Shown: positions 53,643 to 62,719 of the stretch, one piece after another
Position numbering within the stretch: the first letter of the stretch is position 1
How the letters are laid out: every line of letters starts with the position of its first letter
Assembly: GCF_000373245.1 (NCBI RefSeq)
Contig: NZ_KB890741.1
Span: 1 to 64,000 of the forward strand
Direction of reading: 5' to 3'
Length of the DNA stretch: 64,000 bases
DNA from: Echinicola pacifica DSM 19836
GTDB taxonomy: Bacteria; Bacteroidota; Bacteroidia; Cytophagales; Cyclobacteriaceae
Program-made: the position numbers and the translations under genes
The notes under the pieces: model-generated
Told to the model about the DNA's origin: nothing
The model's database searches: none
Seen by the model: the letters and a program-made list of their open reading frames with translations, nothing else

Positions 53643-54509
53643 TTAGGCTTCCGCTGGCCTTTGCTTAAATTTCTTGCTTTCAAAGGGACTGAGAAAGTCA
53701 AATTTCTCGTCAATATCCTGTCCAGTAAGGTAGTTATTCAGGATTTCACGGACCTCCTGAAAGGATAGGTTGTGAAGTATATTTCCATTTTTAGCCATAG
53801 ATACCTGCCCTGTCTCTTCGGATACGATAAGTACCAAGGTGTCGGTAGCTTCTGACATGCCTATAGCTGCGCGGTGACGAAGGCCAAATTGAGCAGGCAC
53901 TTCTTTTTCGGTAACGGGCAAGATACACCTTGCTGCTTTGACTTTGCCATTATAGATGATTACGGCGCCATCATGGAGCGGGCTGTATTTATTGAAGATG
54001 CTTATCAAAAGCCTCTTAGAAACCATCCCATCAATAAGATCACCACTTTCTGCATAGAATTTTAGCTCTGAATTTCTAGACATCACCATCAATGCGCCGG
54101 TACTGGTACCGGATAGACTTTTGCAGGCGTCAATGATCGGAGTGATATTAAAGGCATTGGATTCTTTTTTTCTCCAAAAAAGGAGCTCTTGAAGAACATT
54201 TTCATTTGATAAAATCGAACTTCTACCGATGATGAGGAGAAACTTCCTGATTTCAGGGGCAAATAGAATAATAGCTGCGATCACCCCAACGCCCATAAAC
54301 TGCCCAAGAATACTGGATAAAAGCTCCATCTTGGCGGCATTTACTACGAGGTAAACCAGGTAAATTGACAAAAAACCTAAGAAAATCTTGATGGCCACAC
54401 TTCCACGCATCAACTTATAGACCTGATAAATCAGCACGCTTACCAGCGAAATGTCTATTATGTTGACCATCGAAATGTCAAGGAATCCTATTTTAAAAAG
54501 TAGATTCAA
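53643..54509 (-). CDS. cdaA: Diadenylate cyclase CdaA
   Basis: A 288-residue membrane enzyme making cyclic di-AMP from two ATP. Three N-terminal transmembrane helices (residues about 10-95) precede the DAC domain, whose DGA motif lies in SPLHDGAVI (about 180) and RHR motif in FGLRHRAAIG (about 211-213). ALMVMSRNSELK and LVIVSEETG (first residues LVL) are also typical of DAC. The gene overlaps the preceding folP by four bases. In Firmicutes cdaA sits beside glmM and cdaR; here folP is the partner, as in several Bacteroidota. c-di-AMP normally controls potassium and osmolyte balance. Confidence 0.95.
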   Translation of the reverse strand: MNLLFKIGFLDISMVNIIDISLVSVLIYQVYKLMRGSVAIKIFLGFLSIYLVYLVVNAAKMELLSSILGQFMGVGVIAAIILFAPEIRKFLLIIGRSSILSNENVLQELLFWRKKESNAFNITPIIDACKSLSGTSTGALMVMSRNSELKFYAESGDLIDGMVSKRLLISIFNKYSPLHDGAVIIYNGKVKAARCILPVTEKEVPAQFGLRHRAAIGMSEATDTLVLIVSEETGQVSMAKNGNILHNLSFQEVREILNNYLTGQDIDEKFDFLSPFESKKFKQRPAEA

Positions 54510-55390
54510 GGGTAAATTTGTTTATATAGTTTAATAGTTTCTAACGCTTGTTTTACATCATGTACTCTCAATATGGAAGCCCCATTTATCAGTGCAGCCA
54601 TATTCAGTGCAGTAGTACCATTTAAGGCTTCATCAGGAGTGATCTCCAAAACTTTGTAAATCATAGATTTCCTTGATACTCCTGCTAATATAGGGCATTT
54701 AATATTCTTAAAATAAGATAAATTTTTAAGAATCCTATAGTTTTGATCTAGAGATTTAGCAAAGCCAAAACCTGGGTCAAGTATTACATCTTTAATGCCA
54801 GCTTGTCGACATTGGTTCAGTTTTTTGTTAAAAAAGAATAAAATTTCTTTTTCCAGGTCTATATAGTCCGTTTTCTCATGCATGTCCTGGGGATTGCCTT
54901 TCATATGCATGCATACATAAGGGACCTCCATTTTGCCTACGGTAGGGATCATCTCCGGATCCAATTCGCCGCCAGAAATATCATTGATGATATCGGCACC
55001 TGCGCTGACCGCCTCTCCAGCCACCTGGTGGCGGAAAGTGTCGATGGATAGAAGGGCCTCGGGAAATTCTTTTTTTAGCAGCTTCACAGCCGGTATGATC
55101 CTATGCAGCTCATCCGCTGTACTGACGTCCTTTGCACCTGGGCGACTGCTGTAGCCTCCTAAATCCAAAATCTTTGCTCCTTCCAGCAGCTGCTTCTCCG
55201 CACTGCGTAATAGTTGCTCAGTGTGTGGGTTTACCCTGCTGCCCGCATAGAAGGAGTCAGGGGTAATATTAATTATTCCCATTACCCAAGGTTCATCGAG
55301 CAGAAATAGCTTTCCTTTCGATTGAAGTGTTATTTTTGTGGGAAATAAGCTATCTTCGATCTGGGAAGTATCGCTGGGAATATTATTCAT
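54506..55390 (-). CDS. folP: Dihydropteroate synthase
   Basis: A 294-residue TIM-barrel enzyme of folate synthesis, joining p-aminobenzoate to 6-hydroxymethyl dihydropterin diphosphate. Signature segments are VMGIINITPDSFYAGS (residues about 36-51), GAKILDLGGYSSRPGA, LSIDTFRHQVA, INDISGGELD, DPGFGFAKSLDQNY and GVSRKSMIYKVL. A loop N-terminal extension of about 25 residues precedes the domain. It overlaps cdaA by four bases and starts only 19 bases from the divergent DUF1599 gene. Confidence 0.95.
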   Translation of the reverse strand: MNNIPSDTSQIEDSLFPTKITLQSKGKLFLLDEPWVMGIINITPDSFYAGSRVNPHTEQLLRSAEKQLLEGAKILDLGGYSSRPGAKDVSTADELHRIIPAVKLLKKEFPEALLSIDTFRHQVAGEAVSAGADIINDISGGELDPEMIPTVGKMEVPYVCMHMKGNPQDMHEKTDYIDLEKEILFFFNKKLNQCRQAGIKDVILDPGFGFAKSLDQNYRILKNLSYFKNIKCPILAGVSRKSMIYKVLEITPDEALNGTTALNMAALINGASILRVHDVKQALETIKLYKQIYP

Positions 55391-55409
55391 CTAAAAACCA
55401 TTTATTGCT

Positions 55410-55952
55410 TTGAAAACGCAAACTGTAAGCGAATATAATCAAGTTATCACCCTTTGTAAAGAACTTTTTAAGAAGAAAACCATTGACTATGGTACAGCCT
55501 GGCGAATTTTAAGGCTTCCGTCTATTACGGATCAGATTTTTATTAAAGCGCAGCGCATCAGGTCTATCCAAGAGAAAGGGACTCAAAAGGTCGAAGATCC
55601 CATTCAGGATGAGTTCATTGGCATCATCAACTACTGCCTCATGGCTCTTATTCAGATGGAGCTTTTGGGGGATGATCGTATGGAACTTACCTATGCCGAG
55701 CTGGAGCCTCTTTATGACCATTGGGTCGAGAATACTAGAAGTTTACTGGAGAATAAAAATCACGATTATGATGAAGCATGGCGAGATATGCGGGTTTCCT
55801 CCATGACCGATATTATCCTGATGAAGCTATATCGAGTAAAGCAAATCGAAGATAATAGCGGCAAAACTATAGTATCCGAAGGCTTAGACGCCAACTATCA
55901 GGATATGATCAATTATTCTGTGTTTTGTTTGATTAAGTTGAATTTTAAATAA
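55410..55952 (+). CDS. DUF1599 protein with internal duplication
   Basis: A 180-residue protein. The two halves are clearly repeats: LFKKKTIDYGTAWRILR with SITDQIFIKAQRI in the first half (residues about 18-50), and LLENKNHDYDEAWRDMR with SMTDIILMKLYRV in the second (about 108-140). Each ends in an INY-containing helix (IINYCLMALIQ; MINYSVFCLIK). DUF1599 is a Bacteroidota family possibly related to nucleotide-binding all-alpha enzymes, with Asp/Trp residues kept in both copies. The start is TTG at 55410, since no ATG precedes the domain and a stop lies 18 bases upstream. It begins an operon of envelope and shikimate genes. Confidence 0.85.
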   Translation: MKTQTVSEYNQVITLCKELFKKKTIDYGTAWRILRLPSITDQIFIKAQRIRSIQEKGTQKVEDPIQDEFIGIINYCLMALIQMELLGDDRMELTYAELEPLYDHWVENTRSLLENKNHDYDEAWRDMRVSSMTDIILMKLYRVKQIEDNSGKTIVSEGLDANYQDMINYSVFCLIKLNFK

Positions 55953-55959
55953 CCGATTG

Positions 55960-57042
55960 ATGAAGGTATTGCTCCATATTTTCCGCTATTTAGTGGGTGG
56001 CCTATTTGTTTTTTCTGGATTAATAAAAGTGAATGACCCTGTAGGAACCTCCATCAAGATGGAGGAATATTTTGAGGTATTCGCTCATGATATTGCGCCT
56101 GCCTTTGAGTGGTTGAAACCTTTTTCTCTATCGATTTCCGTCATACTTATCGTATTAGAGGTGGGCTTAGGAGTTATGCTGCTCCTTAATTATCGCAAAA
56201 AATTAACCTTAAGTCTCTTATTAGCATTGATCATCTTCTTTACTTTTCTGACTTTTTATTCCGCTTATTTTAATAAGGTGACAGATTGTGGCTGCTTTGG
56301 GGATGCTATAAAACTGACTCCCTGGGAGTCGTTTATCAAAGATATAATCCTTGTAGTGATGATTGGGGTATTATTTCTCCAGCAGAAAAAGTTGGCAGAC
56401 CATCAAGGGGGATTTAGAGGTGTGATCGTAGTTTCCTCTCTAGTATTATCTCTTATCTTATCCATTATTGCGATTCGTAATCTGCCTTTCATTGATTTTA
56501 GAGCCTATAAGAATGGAGTGAATATTCAGAAAGGAATGTTACCCTCTGGAGTTCTGGAATATAGCTATATCATGAAAAAAGAGGGGGAGGAGCTTATTCT
56601 GGATGAATACCCGACAGATGAAAGTTATGAGTTTGTAGATATGAAACTTAAAAACCCAGAGGCTTTACCAAAGATATCAGATTTTGCGATTTGGAATGAC
56701 GAGGGAGATTTTACTGAGCAGGCACTCCAAGGGAATAAGCTATTGGTATGTATCAGTAGTTTTGAGAAGATGAATCGGGATAAACTCGATGCCTTAGATG
56801 CACTGATGAATATTGATGGAATCGAGACTTGGGTAATAAGTGCCGCCTCGGCAGAGCAAACCAAAGCTTTGCTCCAGGAGCATGGGTGGCAGGTTCCATC
56901 GTTTTATGGTGATGCGACTGTCCTGAAGACTATGATCAGGTCAAACCCGGGTCTGATCGTCTTGGCGGAAGGTACCGTGATCGAGAAATATCATATTAAT
57001 AATGCACCTTCTCCGGAAGAAGTTCTTGATATAATAAAATAG
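55960..57042 (+). CDS. DoxX/MauE-like membrane protein with C-terminal thioredoxin-like domain
   Basis: A 360-residue protein. The N-terminal about 160 residues contain four transmembrane helices of the DoxX/MauE type (FRYLVGGLFVFSGLIKVNDPVG) with a conserved TDCGCFGDAIKLTPWE. The rest is soluble: a helix, then a thioredoxin-like fold (NKLLVCISSFEKMN; VPSFYGDATVLKTMIRSNPGLIVLAEG) without a CxxC. Such two-domain proteins are common in Bacteroidota (BT_3928 group) and could be quinone or thiol redox related. The start ATG 55960 follows a TTG at 55957. It is seven bases after the DUF1599 gene and directly abuts aroK. Confidence 0.82.
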   Translation: MKVLLHIFRYLVGGLFVFSGLIKVNDPVGTSIKMEEYFEVFAHDIAPAFEWLKPFSLSISVILIVLEVGLGVMLLLNYRKKLTLSLLLALIIFFTFLTFYSAYFNKVTDCGCFGDAIKLTPWESFIKDIILVVMIGVLFLQQKKLADHQGGFRGVIVVSSLVLSLILSIIAIRNLPFIDFRAYKNGVNIQKGMLPSGVLEYSYIMKKEGEELILDEYPTDESYEFVDMKLKNPEALPKISDFAIWNDEGDFTEQALQGNKLLVCISSFEKMNRDKLDALDALMNIDGIETWVISAASAEQTKALLQEHGWQVPSFYGDATVLKTMIRSNPGLIVLAEGTVIEKYHINNAPSPEEVLDIIK

Positions 57043-57573
57043 ATGATTGACGCAGTAAAGATAGTTTTGATGGGTATGCCCGGAAGTGGCAAATCCACCT
57101 TAGGAAGGGCCGTGGCCAGCCAGCTGGGCTTTGATTTTTATGACCTTGATGCCGAACTGGTCAAGGAGGAGGGAAGCGATATCCCAACCATCTTCATGGA
57201 AAAAGGTGAAGGGTATTTCAGGAATCTGGAAACCAAGGTTTTACAGAAACTTCTGGGCCTCCCTGGAGGGATGGTGCTTTCAACAGGAGGGGGAGCGCCC
57301 TGTTTCAATGATAATATTAACCTTATTAATGCCTCTGCTGTATCCGTTTACCTAGAGGTTAGTCTTGATGAACTATTAGCAAGGTTGACAAAGGATGAGA
57401 TTAGTAAGCGGCCAATGTTTAAGGGCCTAGATACAGCGGAAATTACCCTTAAATTGCAGGATCTGCTTACTGGAAGGGAAGAGTTTTACCGACAGGCAAA
57501 AATAATGCTCAGCGGAGATGATATATCCACTGAGCATCTTTCATCAGAAATGATGAGTTATTTTAGAAATTAA
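57043..57573 (+). CDS. aroK: Shikimate kinase
   Basis: A 176-residue P-loop kinase phosphorylating shikimate in aromatic amino acid synthesis. The P-loop GMPGSGKST is at 11-19, and the substrate-binding Asp lies in FYDLDAEL (about 33-36). Arg is in GYFRNLE, STGGGAP carries the Gly-rich part, and the lid is seen in KRPMF. The length is typical. It begins immediately after the DoxX-like gene. Its 3' end overlaps the convergent outer membrane protein gene by 11 bases. Confidence 0.94.
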   Translation: MIDAVKIVLMGMPGSGKSTLGRAVASQLGFDFYDLDAELVKEEGSDIPTIFMEKGEGYFRNLETKVLQKLLGLPGGMVLSTGGGAPCFNDNINLINASAVSVYLEVSLDELLARLTKDEISKRPMFKGLDTAEITLKLQDLLTGREEFYRQAKIMLSGDDISTEHLSSEMMSYFRN

Positions 57574-59062
57574 AGCCAAAGGTAAGTAGGCCTTGAATAT
57601 CGGTGTTTTCTGTAGTCAATAAGTCGGCAGTTGGATAGCTTCTATAGAAGGTATCAAACTGGCTATGAACGAATCCTAAGTCAATAGACATTTTCGCTAG
57701 CTTCACCCCGATACCACCAGAGTACTGCGTTTTGCTTCTATCATTAGCACTGTCTTTATAGGGATCAGCATAGAAGGCTGTTCCTGCTCGCAATCTGAAG
57801 ATATTGATTCTCCATTCTCCACCCACGCGGTAGTTGATCACGCTGGTAGCCGTGTTTTGTATGAATTGGTTTTCATCATTAAGGCTAAAAGACCTGGCAG
57901 AAAGGTGCATGGTAGAATAATCCAGATAATCTATATCAGCAGAAATGAAGCCATTTTTATTCAGAAAGAAAGCCGCTCCAGCACTCAATTTTAAGGGAGT
58001 TCTTAACTTATAGATTGGATTATAATAATTGCTATAGGCTTCTTCTCCATAGTCAAAGTTGCCATCCAGGTCATAAAAATCAGCGACAATATCAGAGTCA
58101 TAGCCTTCCTGGTATTGCATCCAGGTAGGAGAGCTAAAGGTGAAGCCGAGGTTTATCTGATCTATAGGCTTGTATATTAAGCCTATATTTAGATTCACCC
58201 CAGAACCGCTGTGATTTAGGTTCTCGCGAATATTGAAGGCGGTAGCTTGGAAATTATGATTATCTACAAAGTCCTCACCATAGGTTTTGTGAGAGGTGAA
58301 ATTGACAGAGGTAATACCCACAGAGCCACCAATGAATAACTTATTGTCATAATTGCCTCCATAAGCGAAGGTAAACTGGCTAGTATTTCCTTCAGTGATG
58401 ATCATCTCATCCTGATAGGGAGCGATGGGGCTATCAAAGTTTACGCTGCCGTCATCATTGATATTATAAGTATAATCTGAGGGTCTAAATATATTTCCGT
58501 CCTGAACAATCAGCCCGACATCCAGAGGCAAGCCTGCTGGATCACCTATTGGTGGTTCTTGAGTAGCATTATATTCTGCGGAATAGTAGTCTAAAATCGA
58601 GGTAGGGCTTTCGATATTGGAATAATAACCAAACTGATTGTTAAGATTGCTAGATCTATTATAGCTGATTCCAAAGGAATGACCTCTCCATGAATCGGTG
58701 TTCATGGGGTTTTTGGTTTTAGCAAATACGGCGCTTACATTCGGCAGGGAAAAGGTAAAGTCACTATCGGACTGTTTCTGCCCCATGAAATAGGAATCTG
58801 AATTCCAGTTTTCAAAATTAGTAGTGAAGCTAACCTGGGAATTTCTAAAGAATCCAAGACCTGCGGGGTTACCGGAGATATTGGAAACATCTCCGCCTAT
58901 GGCAAACTGCGTTCCGCCTATGCCCATGATTCTTGCGGATCCGGTGGCGTTATATTGGCTATATCGTAGTGCATCGTCGAAGGTCTGTCCTTGCGCTGAT
59001 ATCATCGCCAGGCCAGCCATAAATGGCAATGCTAGTAGGGTGACTTTAAAGGATTTCTTCAT
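57563..59062 (-). CDS. FadL-like outer membrane beta-barrel protein
   Basis: A 499-residue exported protein with a Sec signal (MKKSFKVTLLALPFMAGLA; ATG at 59062 chosen over 59083). The mature start, DDALRYSQYNATGSARIMGIGGTQFAIGGDVS (split here), followed by NPAGLGFF, matches the N-terminal hatch of the OMPP1/FadL/TodX group. Many amphipathic strands follow, and the protein ends in Phe (FGFNF) as expected for barrel insertion. Substrates in this family are hydrophobic molecules. It overlaps aroK at the 3' end. Upstream, a hairpin terminator separates it from the Ser/Arg-rich lipoprotein. Confidence 0.85.
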   Translation of the reverse strand: MKKSFKVTLLALPFMAGLAMISAQGQTFDDALRYSQYNATGSARIMGIGGTQFAIGGDVSNISGNPAGLGFFRNSQVSFTTNFENWNSDSYFMGQKQSDSDFTFSLPNVSAVFAKTKNPMNTDSWRGHSFGISYNRSSNLNNQFGYYSNIESPTSILDYYSAEYNATQEPPIGDPAGLPLDVGLIVQDGNIFRPSDYTYNINDDGSVNFDSPIAPYQDEMIITEGNTSQFTFAYGGNYDNKLFIGGSVGITSVNFTSHKTYGEDFVDNHNFQATAFNIRENLNHSGSGVNLNIGLIYKPIDQINLGFTFSSPTWMQYQEGYDSDIVADFYDLDGNFDYGEEAYSNYYNPIYKLRTPLKLSAGAAFFLNKNGFISADIDYLDYSTMHLSARSFSLNDENQFIQNTATSVINYRVGGEWRINIFRLRAGTAFYADPYKDSANDRSKTQYSGGIGVKLAKMSIDLGFVHSQFDTFYRSYPTADLLTTENTDIQGLLTFGFNF

Positions 59063-59155
59063 TTTTGTATAATACTTTTCCATTCAGCCAGAGATGGCTG
59101 CTGTTTCTTCCTGATAAGTGGTATGATTAATTAACGGTGAAGGTTGAAAAAGTGG

Positions 59156-59181
59156 TAAAAAAAGGGGGATTAATTCCCCCC
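59156..59181 (-). terminator. Rho-independent terminator of the Ser/Arg-rich lipoprotein gene
   Basis: On the minus strand GGGGGA / TCCCCC with a 5-base loop is followed by T7. It contains the stop codon of the upstream gene. Confidence 0.8.
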
Positions 59182-60456
59182 TCTTCTTGAACTTCCAGAA
59201 CTTCTGCTTACGCTTCCTGAGCTCCTGGAAGACGATGAAGATGAACTGCTGCTAGGCGTATAGCTTCTACTGCTACTGCTGCTGCTTCTGGATGGTGTAG
59301 TATAAGTATTAGTGCTTCTAGTAGGAGCGGTATAGCTGCTGCTTCTAGTGGTACTTCTTGTGTTATAAGATGGAGAAGTTGTTGCGCTTCTTGATCTGCT
59401 GTTTGCGTTGCTGGTAGAGGTTGAGCGAGTTGCATTGCTCGTGGCTCTGGTGCTGCTAGATGGGGTATAAGCACTTCTGCTGCGATCAGTACTGCTTCTA
59501 GGGCGAGACATGGTGGCAGAGTTGGTTGATCTTCTTGTGGTATTCGCTGAGGTTACTCGGCTACGACCATTGAGATAATCATTTTCCGATCTACTAAAAT
59601 CTCTGCTAGATCTGTTATTATCCACACGGCTCACGGCGCTATTTCTGGCGATTGCCCGTGAAGTGCTTGGGCTAGCTGCAGAGCGACTACTAATGGCTCT
59701 CGTAGGAGAAGCGGAACCTCTGCTTGATCTAGAGGCTTGTACGATTTGACGACCTTCTCCAGTGTAAATATTATTATTAATAATCACTGGGCTACCATAT
59801 CCATAATAACCACCACCATAGCCATATCTAGGGCCATAGAAAGGATCATAATAATAAGGAGAGTAAGGGCGACCCATACCGTATCCAAAACCAAATCCAA
59901 AACCAATGGACATGCTGAACCCAGGTCTATAACCCCATGATGGGCCAAAGAATGGATCATAAAATCCAAAACCCATGCTAGGATAGAATCCATAAGGGCT
60001 ATACATCATGCTAAACGATGGCATAAACCATGAGTTTGAAGCATAACTTGGGCCTGTAGGATTATTATAGCCGTAGAAATTATTATAGACATTCACATTG
60101 CCTTCGCCGGTGGTTTGTGTGGCGGAAGAGGCTACTGCATTTTCATCAAAATAAACGTAATCATCCTGAGGGACCGTATCATTTTGAACTTGATACTTGG
60201 CTACATACTCAGGGTTTACATTTTTGGCTGAAAAGCTTTCTTGCTGATATTGCGGAGTGCTCTGAACCTCAGTGTACTGGCTGAAGTTGTCCGGAGTGTT
60301 ATTGTTTACCGCATGGTTAGTTGGGATGGCGTCATCAGAGGCCATAAAGTAAAGGTCATCTGTTTCACCTTGCATGGCAGAGTAGCTGCTGCTACAAGAT
60401 GCCAGCCCCAGTACGGCAAGGACAGCCAGATAACGATATGTAGTATTTCTTTTCAT
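59170..60456 (-). CDS. Lipoprotein with Tyr/Gly-rich middle and Ser/Arg-rich tail
   Basis: A 428-residue lipoprotein (signal and lipobox LGLASC, Cys about 21). Three zones can be seen. An acidic, Asn-rich stalk spans about 22-130. A middle part (about 140-235) is rich in Phe, Gly, Pro and Tyr (for example FGFGFGYGMGR). The last about 190 residues are almost entirely Ser, Arg, Thr and Ala with short repeats (SSTRATSNATRSTST, RSSSSSSRS). The tail is strongly basic. I do not recognise a family. It may be an envelope or matrix-binding protein. ATG at 60456; the proS gene is divergent. Confidence 0.75.
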   Translation of the reverse strand: MKRNTTYRYLAVLAVLGLASCSSSYSAMQGETDDLYFMASDDAIPTNHAVNNNTPDNFSQYTEVQSTPQYQQESFSAKNVNPEYVAKYQVQNDTVPQDDYVYFDENAVASSATQTTGEGNVNVYNNFYGYNNPTGPSYASNSWFMPSFSMMYSPYGFYPSMGFGFYDPFFGPSWGYRPGFSMSIGFGFGFGYGMGRPYSPYYYDPFYGPRYGYGGGYYGYGSPVIINNNIYTGEGRQIVQASRSSRGSASPTRAISSRSAASPSTSRAIARNSAVSRVDNNRSSRDFSRSENDYLNGRSRVTSANTTRRSTNSATMSRPRSSTDRSRSAYTPSSSTRATSNATRSTSTSNANSRSRSATTSPSYNTRSTTRSSSYTAPTRSTNTYTTPSRSSSSSSRSYTPSSSSSSSSSRSSGSVSRSSGSSRRGGN

Positions 60457-60524
60457 AATAAATTAGTTTACAACTCGTAACACTATATACGTGCACTTGG
60501 GAGGAGGGTTATATTTTTTTGATT

Positions 60525-60532
60525 TATATTTG
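60525..60532 (+). promoter_or_regulatory. Candidate -7 box for proS
   Basis: TATATTTG is an exact TAnnTTTG match about 54 bases before the ATG at 60587. A TTG at 60497-60499 is a possible but distant -33 element. Confidence 0.5.
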
Positions 60533-60586
60533 CTCCCCAAACAAGTACGAAAGTTAAAGAGTTTTTTCATAACAACAAACATACTC

Positions 60587-62068
60587 ATGAGCAAAGGACT
60601 GCCAAAAAGGAGCGAAGATTACTCACTGTGGTACAACGAACTAGTAAAAAAAGCTGACCTTGCGGAGAATTCTGCCGTCCGTGGCTGTATGGTCATCAAA
60701 CCCTATGGCTATTCCATATGGGAAAATATGCAAAAAGAGCTTGACCGGATGTTCAAAGAAACAGGTCATTCTAATGCTTATTTCCCTTTATTTATTCCCA
60801 AATCCTACCTCAGCAAAGAGGCAAGCCATGTCGAGGGTTTTGCTAAAGAATGTGCCGTGGTGACCCATTACAGGCTGAAAAATAGTGAAGATGGTAAATC
60901 CGTAATCGTTGATCCAGAGGCGAAGCTGGAGGAGGAACTGATCGTAAGACCCACCTCTGAAACGGTGATTTGGAGTACATATAAAAACTGGATTCAATCT
61001 TACCGTGACCTTCCCCTTAAGATAAACCAGTGGGCCAATGTGGTGCGCTGGGAAATGCGTACTCGATTATTTTTGAGAACAGCAGAATTTCTTTGGCAGG
61101 AAGGGCATACTGCCCATGCTACCAAAGAAGAAGCCATTGAAGAAACCGAGCTGATGATGAATATCTATGCGCAGTTTGCTGAGGAATTTATGGGCTTACC
61201 AGTGGTGAAAGGGATCAAAAGTGAAAACGAGCGATTTGCAGGTGCTGTAGAAACCTATTGCATTGAAGCCCTGATGCAGGACGGTAAAGCTTTGCAAGCT
61301 GGTACTTCCCATTTCCTGGGGCAAAACTTTGCCAAGGCTTTTGATGTGAAGTTTGCCAGCAAAGAAGGGGGCTTAGAGCTAGTCTGGGGTACTTCCTGGG
61401 GCGTGAGTACCCGCCTAATGGGCGCCTTAATAATGGCTCATTCGGATGATAATGGCCTGGTACTTCCTCCAAAACTTGCACCTATTCAGGTGGTCATCGT
61501 ACCTATTTACAGAAGTAATGAGGAGCTGGATGCCATCGAAGCTAAAGCGCATGAGATATTGAATGCCCTGAAGCCTCTCGGCGTCTCTGTGCATTTTGAT
61601 CATCGCGATACCTACAAGCCAGGTTGGAAATTCGCTGAATACGAACTTAAAGGCGTTCCTGTCAGAATCGCTCTAGGACCACGTGACCTAGCCAATAATA
61701 CGATAGAAGTAGCCAGACGTGATACGCTCAGCAAGCAAATGGTCAACCTTAATGAGGTGGATTTGAAAACCTTTATCCCTGAGCTTTTGGAAGAAATCCA
61801 AACAGGGATCTATCAGAAAGCTTTTCAGTTTAGACAGGACAATACGACTTCTGTGGATACCTGGGATGATTTCCAAAAGGTATTGGAGGAAAAAGGTGGT
61901 TTTATTTCTGCTCATTGGGATGGAAGCTCTGAGACCGAGAATAAAATCAAGGAACTTACCAAAGCCACCATTCGCTGCATCCCTCTGGACCAGCAAAAAG
62001 AAGAAGGAAGCTGTGTATATAGCGGTAAACCTTCTAGTGGAAGAGTTTTGTTTGCCAAAGCCTATTAG
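60587..62068 (+). CDS. proS: Prolyl-tRNA synthetase (eukaryote/archaea-like class)
   Basis: A 493-residue class II aminoacyl-tRNA synthetase. There is no INS editing insertion between motifs 2 and 3, which places it in the archaeal/eukaryotic-like ProRS group. Class II motif 1 is seen near [17 protein letters not shown], motif 2 as [24 protein letters not shown], and motif 3 as [17 protein letters not shown]. The anticodon-binding domain follows ([29 protein letters not shown]), then a C-terminal Cys-containing zinc-like domain shortened to [11 protein letters not shown]. Start ATG at 60587; the frame continues upstream to 60491 but lies over the promoter. Confidence 0.95.
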   Translation: MSKGLPKRSEDYSLWYNELVKKADLAENSAVRGCMVIKPYGYSIWENMQKELDRMFKETGHSNAYFPLFIPKSYLSKEASHVEGFAKECAVVTHYRLKNSEDGKSVIVDPEAKLEEELIVRPTSETVIWSTYKNWIQSYRDLPLKINQWANVVRWEMRTRLFLRTAEFLWQEGHTAHATKEEAIEETELMMNIYAQFAEEFMGLPVVKGIKSENERFAGAVETYCIEALMQDGKALQAGTSHFLGQNFAKAFDVKFASKEGGLELVWGTSWGVSTRLMGALIMAHSDDNGLVLPPKLAPIQVVIVPIYRSNEELDAIEAKAHEILNALKPLGVSVHFDHRDTYKPGWKFAEYELKGVPVRIALGPRDLANNTIEVARRDTLSKQMVNLNEVDLKTFIPELLEEIQTGIYQKAFQFRQDNTTSVDTWDDFQKVLEEKGGFISAHWDGSSETENKIKELTKATIRCIPLDQQKEEGSCVYSGKPSSGRVLFAKAY

Positions 62069-62101
62069 GTAGGACCTAGAAAAATTTCTTTATACAGGAT
62101 A

Positions 62102-62158
62102 AAAAGCCTCCTTTTGGATCGCAGCGATTGATTCGCTTCGAACTGGAAGGAGGCTTTT
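62102..62158 (+). terminator. Terminator after proS
   Basis: The stem AAAAGCCTCCTT / AAGGAGGCTTTT has a long internal region, which can itself fold. T4 ends the right arm. Confidence 0.55.
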
Positions 62159-62253
62159 GGTTGGAGAGCGGGAGATTGCTGCATGGTGAAAAGAAATAAT
62201 TTCGTTTTGCCAAAAAATCTCTCTAATTTGAGCTATTAACTCTCTTACTAGAA

Positions 62254-62718
62254 ATGACCTTAACATTAATAATTGGATTTTTAGTGCTCGGATTGATATT
62301 GATGCTGCTGGAGGTGCTTTTTGTTCCCGGTACCACATTGGTTGGGATATTGGGATTGGCTTTTAGTGGTCTTGGCGTATTTCTGGGCTTTGTAAATTAT
62401 GATTCTTCCACTGCTTTCTTGGTTTTAGGACTAGCGACCTTAGCGAACGTTGCTGTGGTTTTCTATGGTTTTAAGTCAGGATTATGGAAGCGGTTTTCTC
62501 TAAAGTCAACCATCTCAAGTCGTTCTTATGATGATCGGCTGCTGGGCTTGCAGGTAGGATTGCGTGGTATGACGATTTCGGATATAAAGCCTTACGGCAA
62601 GGCTGAGTTTGGGGACACAATTTATGAAGTTAAATCAAACGATGGTTTTGTGTCAGCAGGGGTGCAAGTGGAGATTCATCAATTGGAAAATAATAGAATT
62701 ATAATAAAAGCAATATAA
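62254..62718 (+). CDS. NfeD-family membrane protein
   Basis: A 154-residue protein. The N-terminal two hydrophobic hairpins ([37 protein letters not shown]) are followed by a C-terminal OB-fold ([26 protein letters not shown], split here: [16 protein letters not shown]). It is the short NfeD form lacking the ClpP-like protease domain. NfeD proteins pair with flotillin-like scaffolds, and the next gene encodes one, two bases downstream. It probably acts in membrane microdomain organisation. Confidence 0.9.
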   Translation: MTLTLIIGFLVLGLILMLLEVLFVPGTTLVGILGLAFSGLGVFLGFVNYDSSTAFLVLGLATLANVAVVFYGFKSGLWKRFSLKSTISSRSYDDRLLGLQVGLRGMTISDIKPYGKAEFGDTIYEVKSNDGFVSAGVQVEIHQLENNRIIIKAI

Positions 62719-62719
62719 A

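Noticed and set aside
59200-59700. Repetitive trinucleotide-like DNA that could suggest a repeat array or CRISPR
   Set aside because: It is the coding sequence of the Ser/Arg-rich tail. There are no equal-length repeats with unique spacers.
60491-60586. Upstream extension of proS
   Set aside because: It would run over the TATATTTG promoter box. ATG at 60587 matches the family N-terminus.
62090-62338. Minus-strand frame of 82 codons over the nfeD start
   Set aside because: It lies across the proS terminator and the nfeD N-terminus and has no recognisable content.
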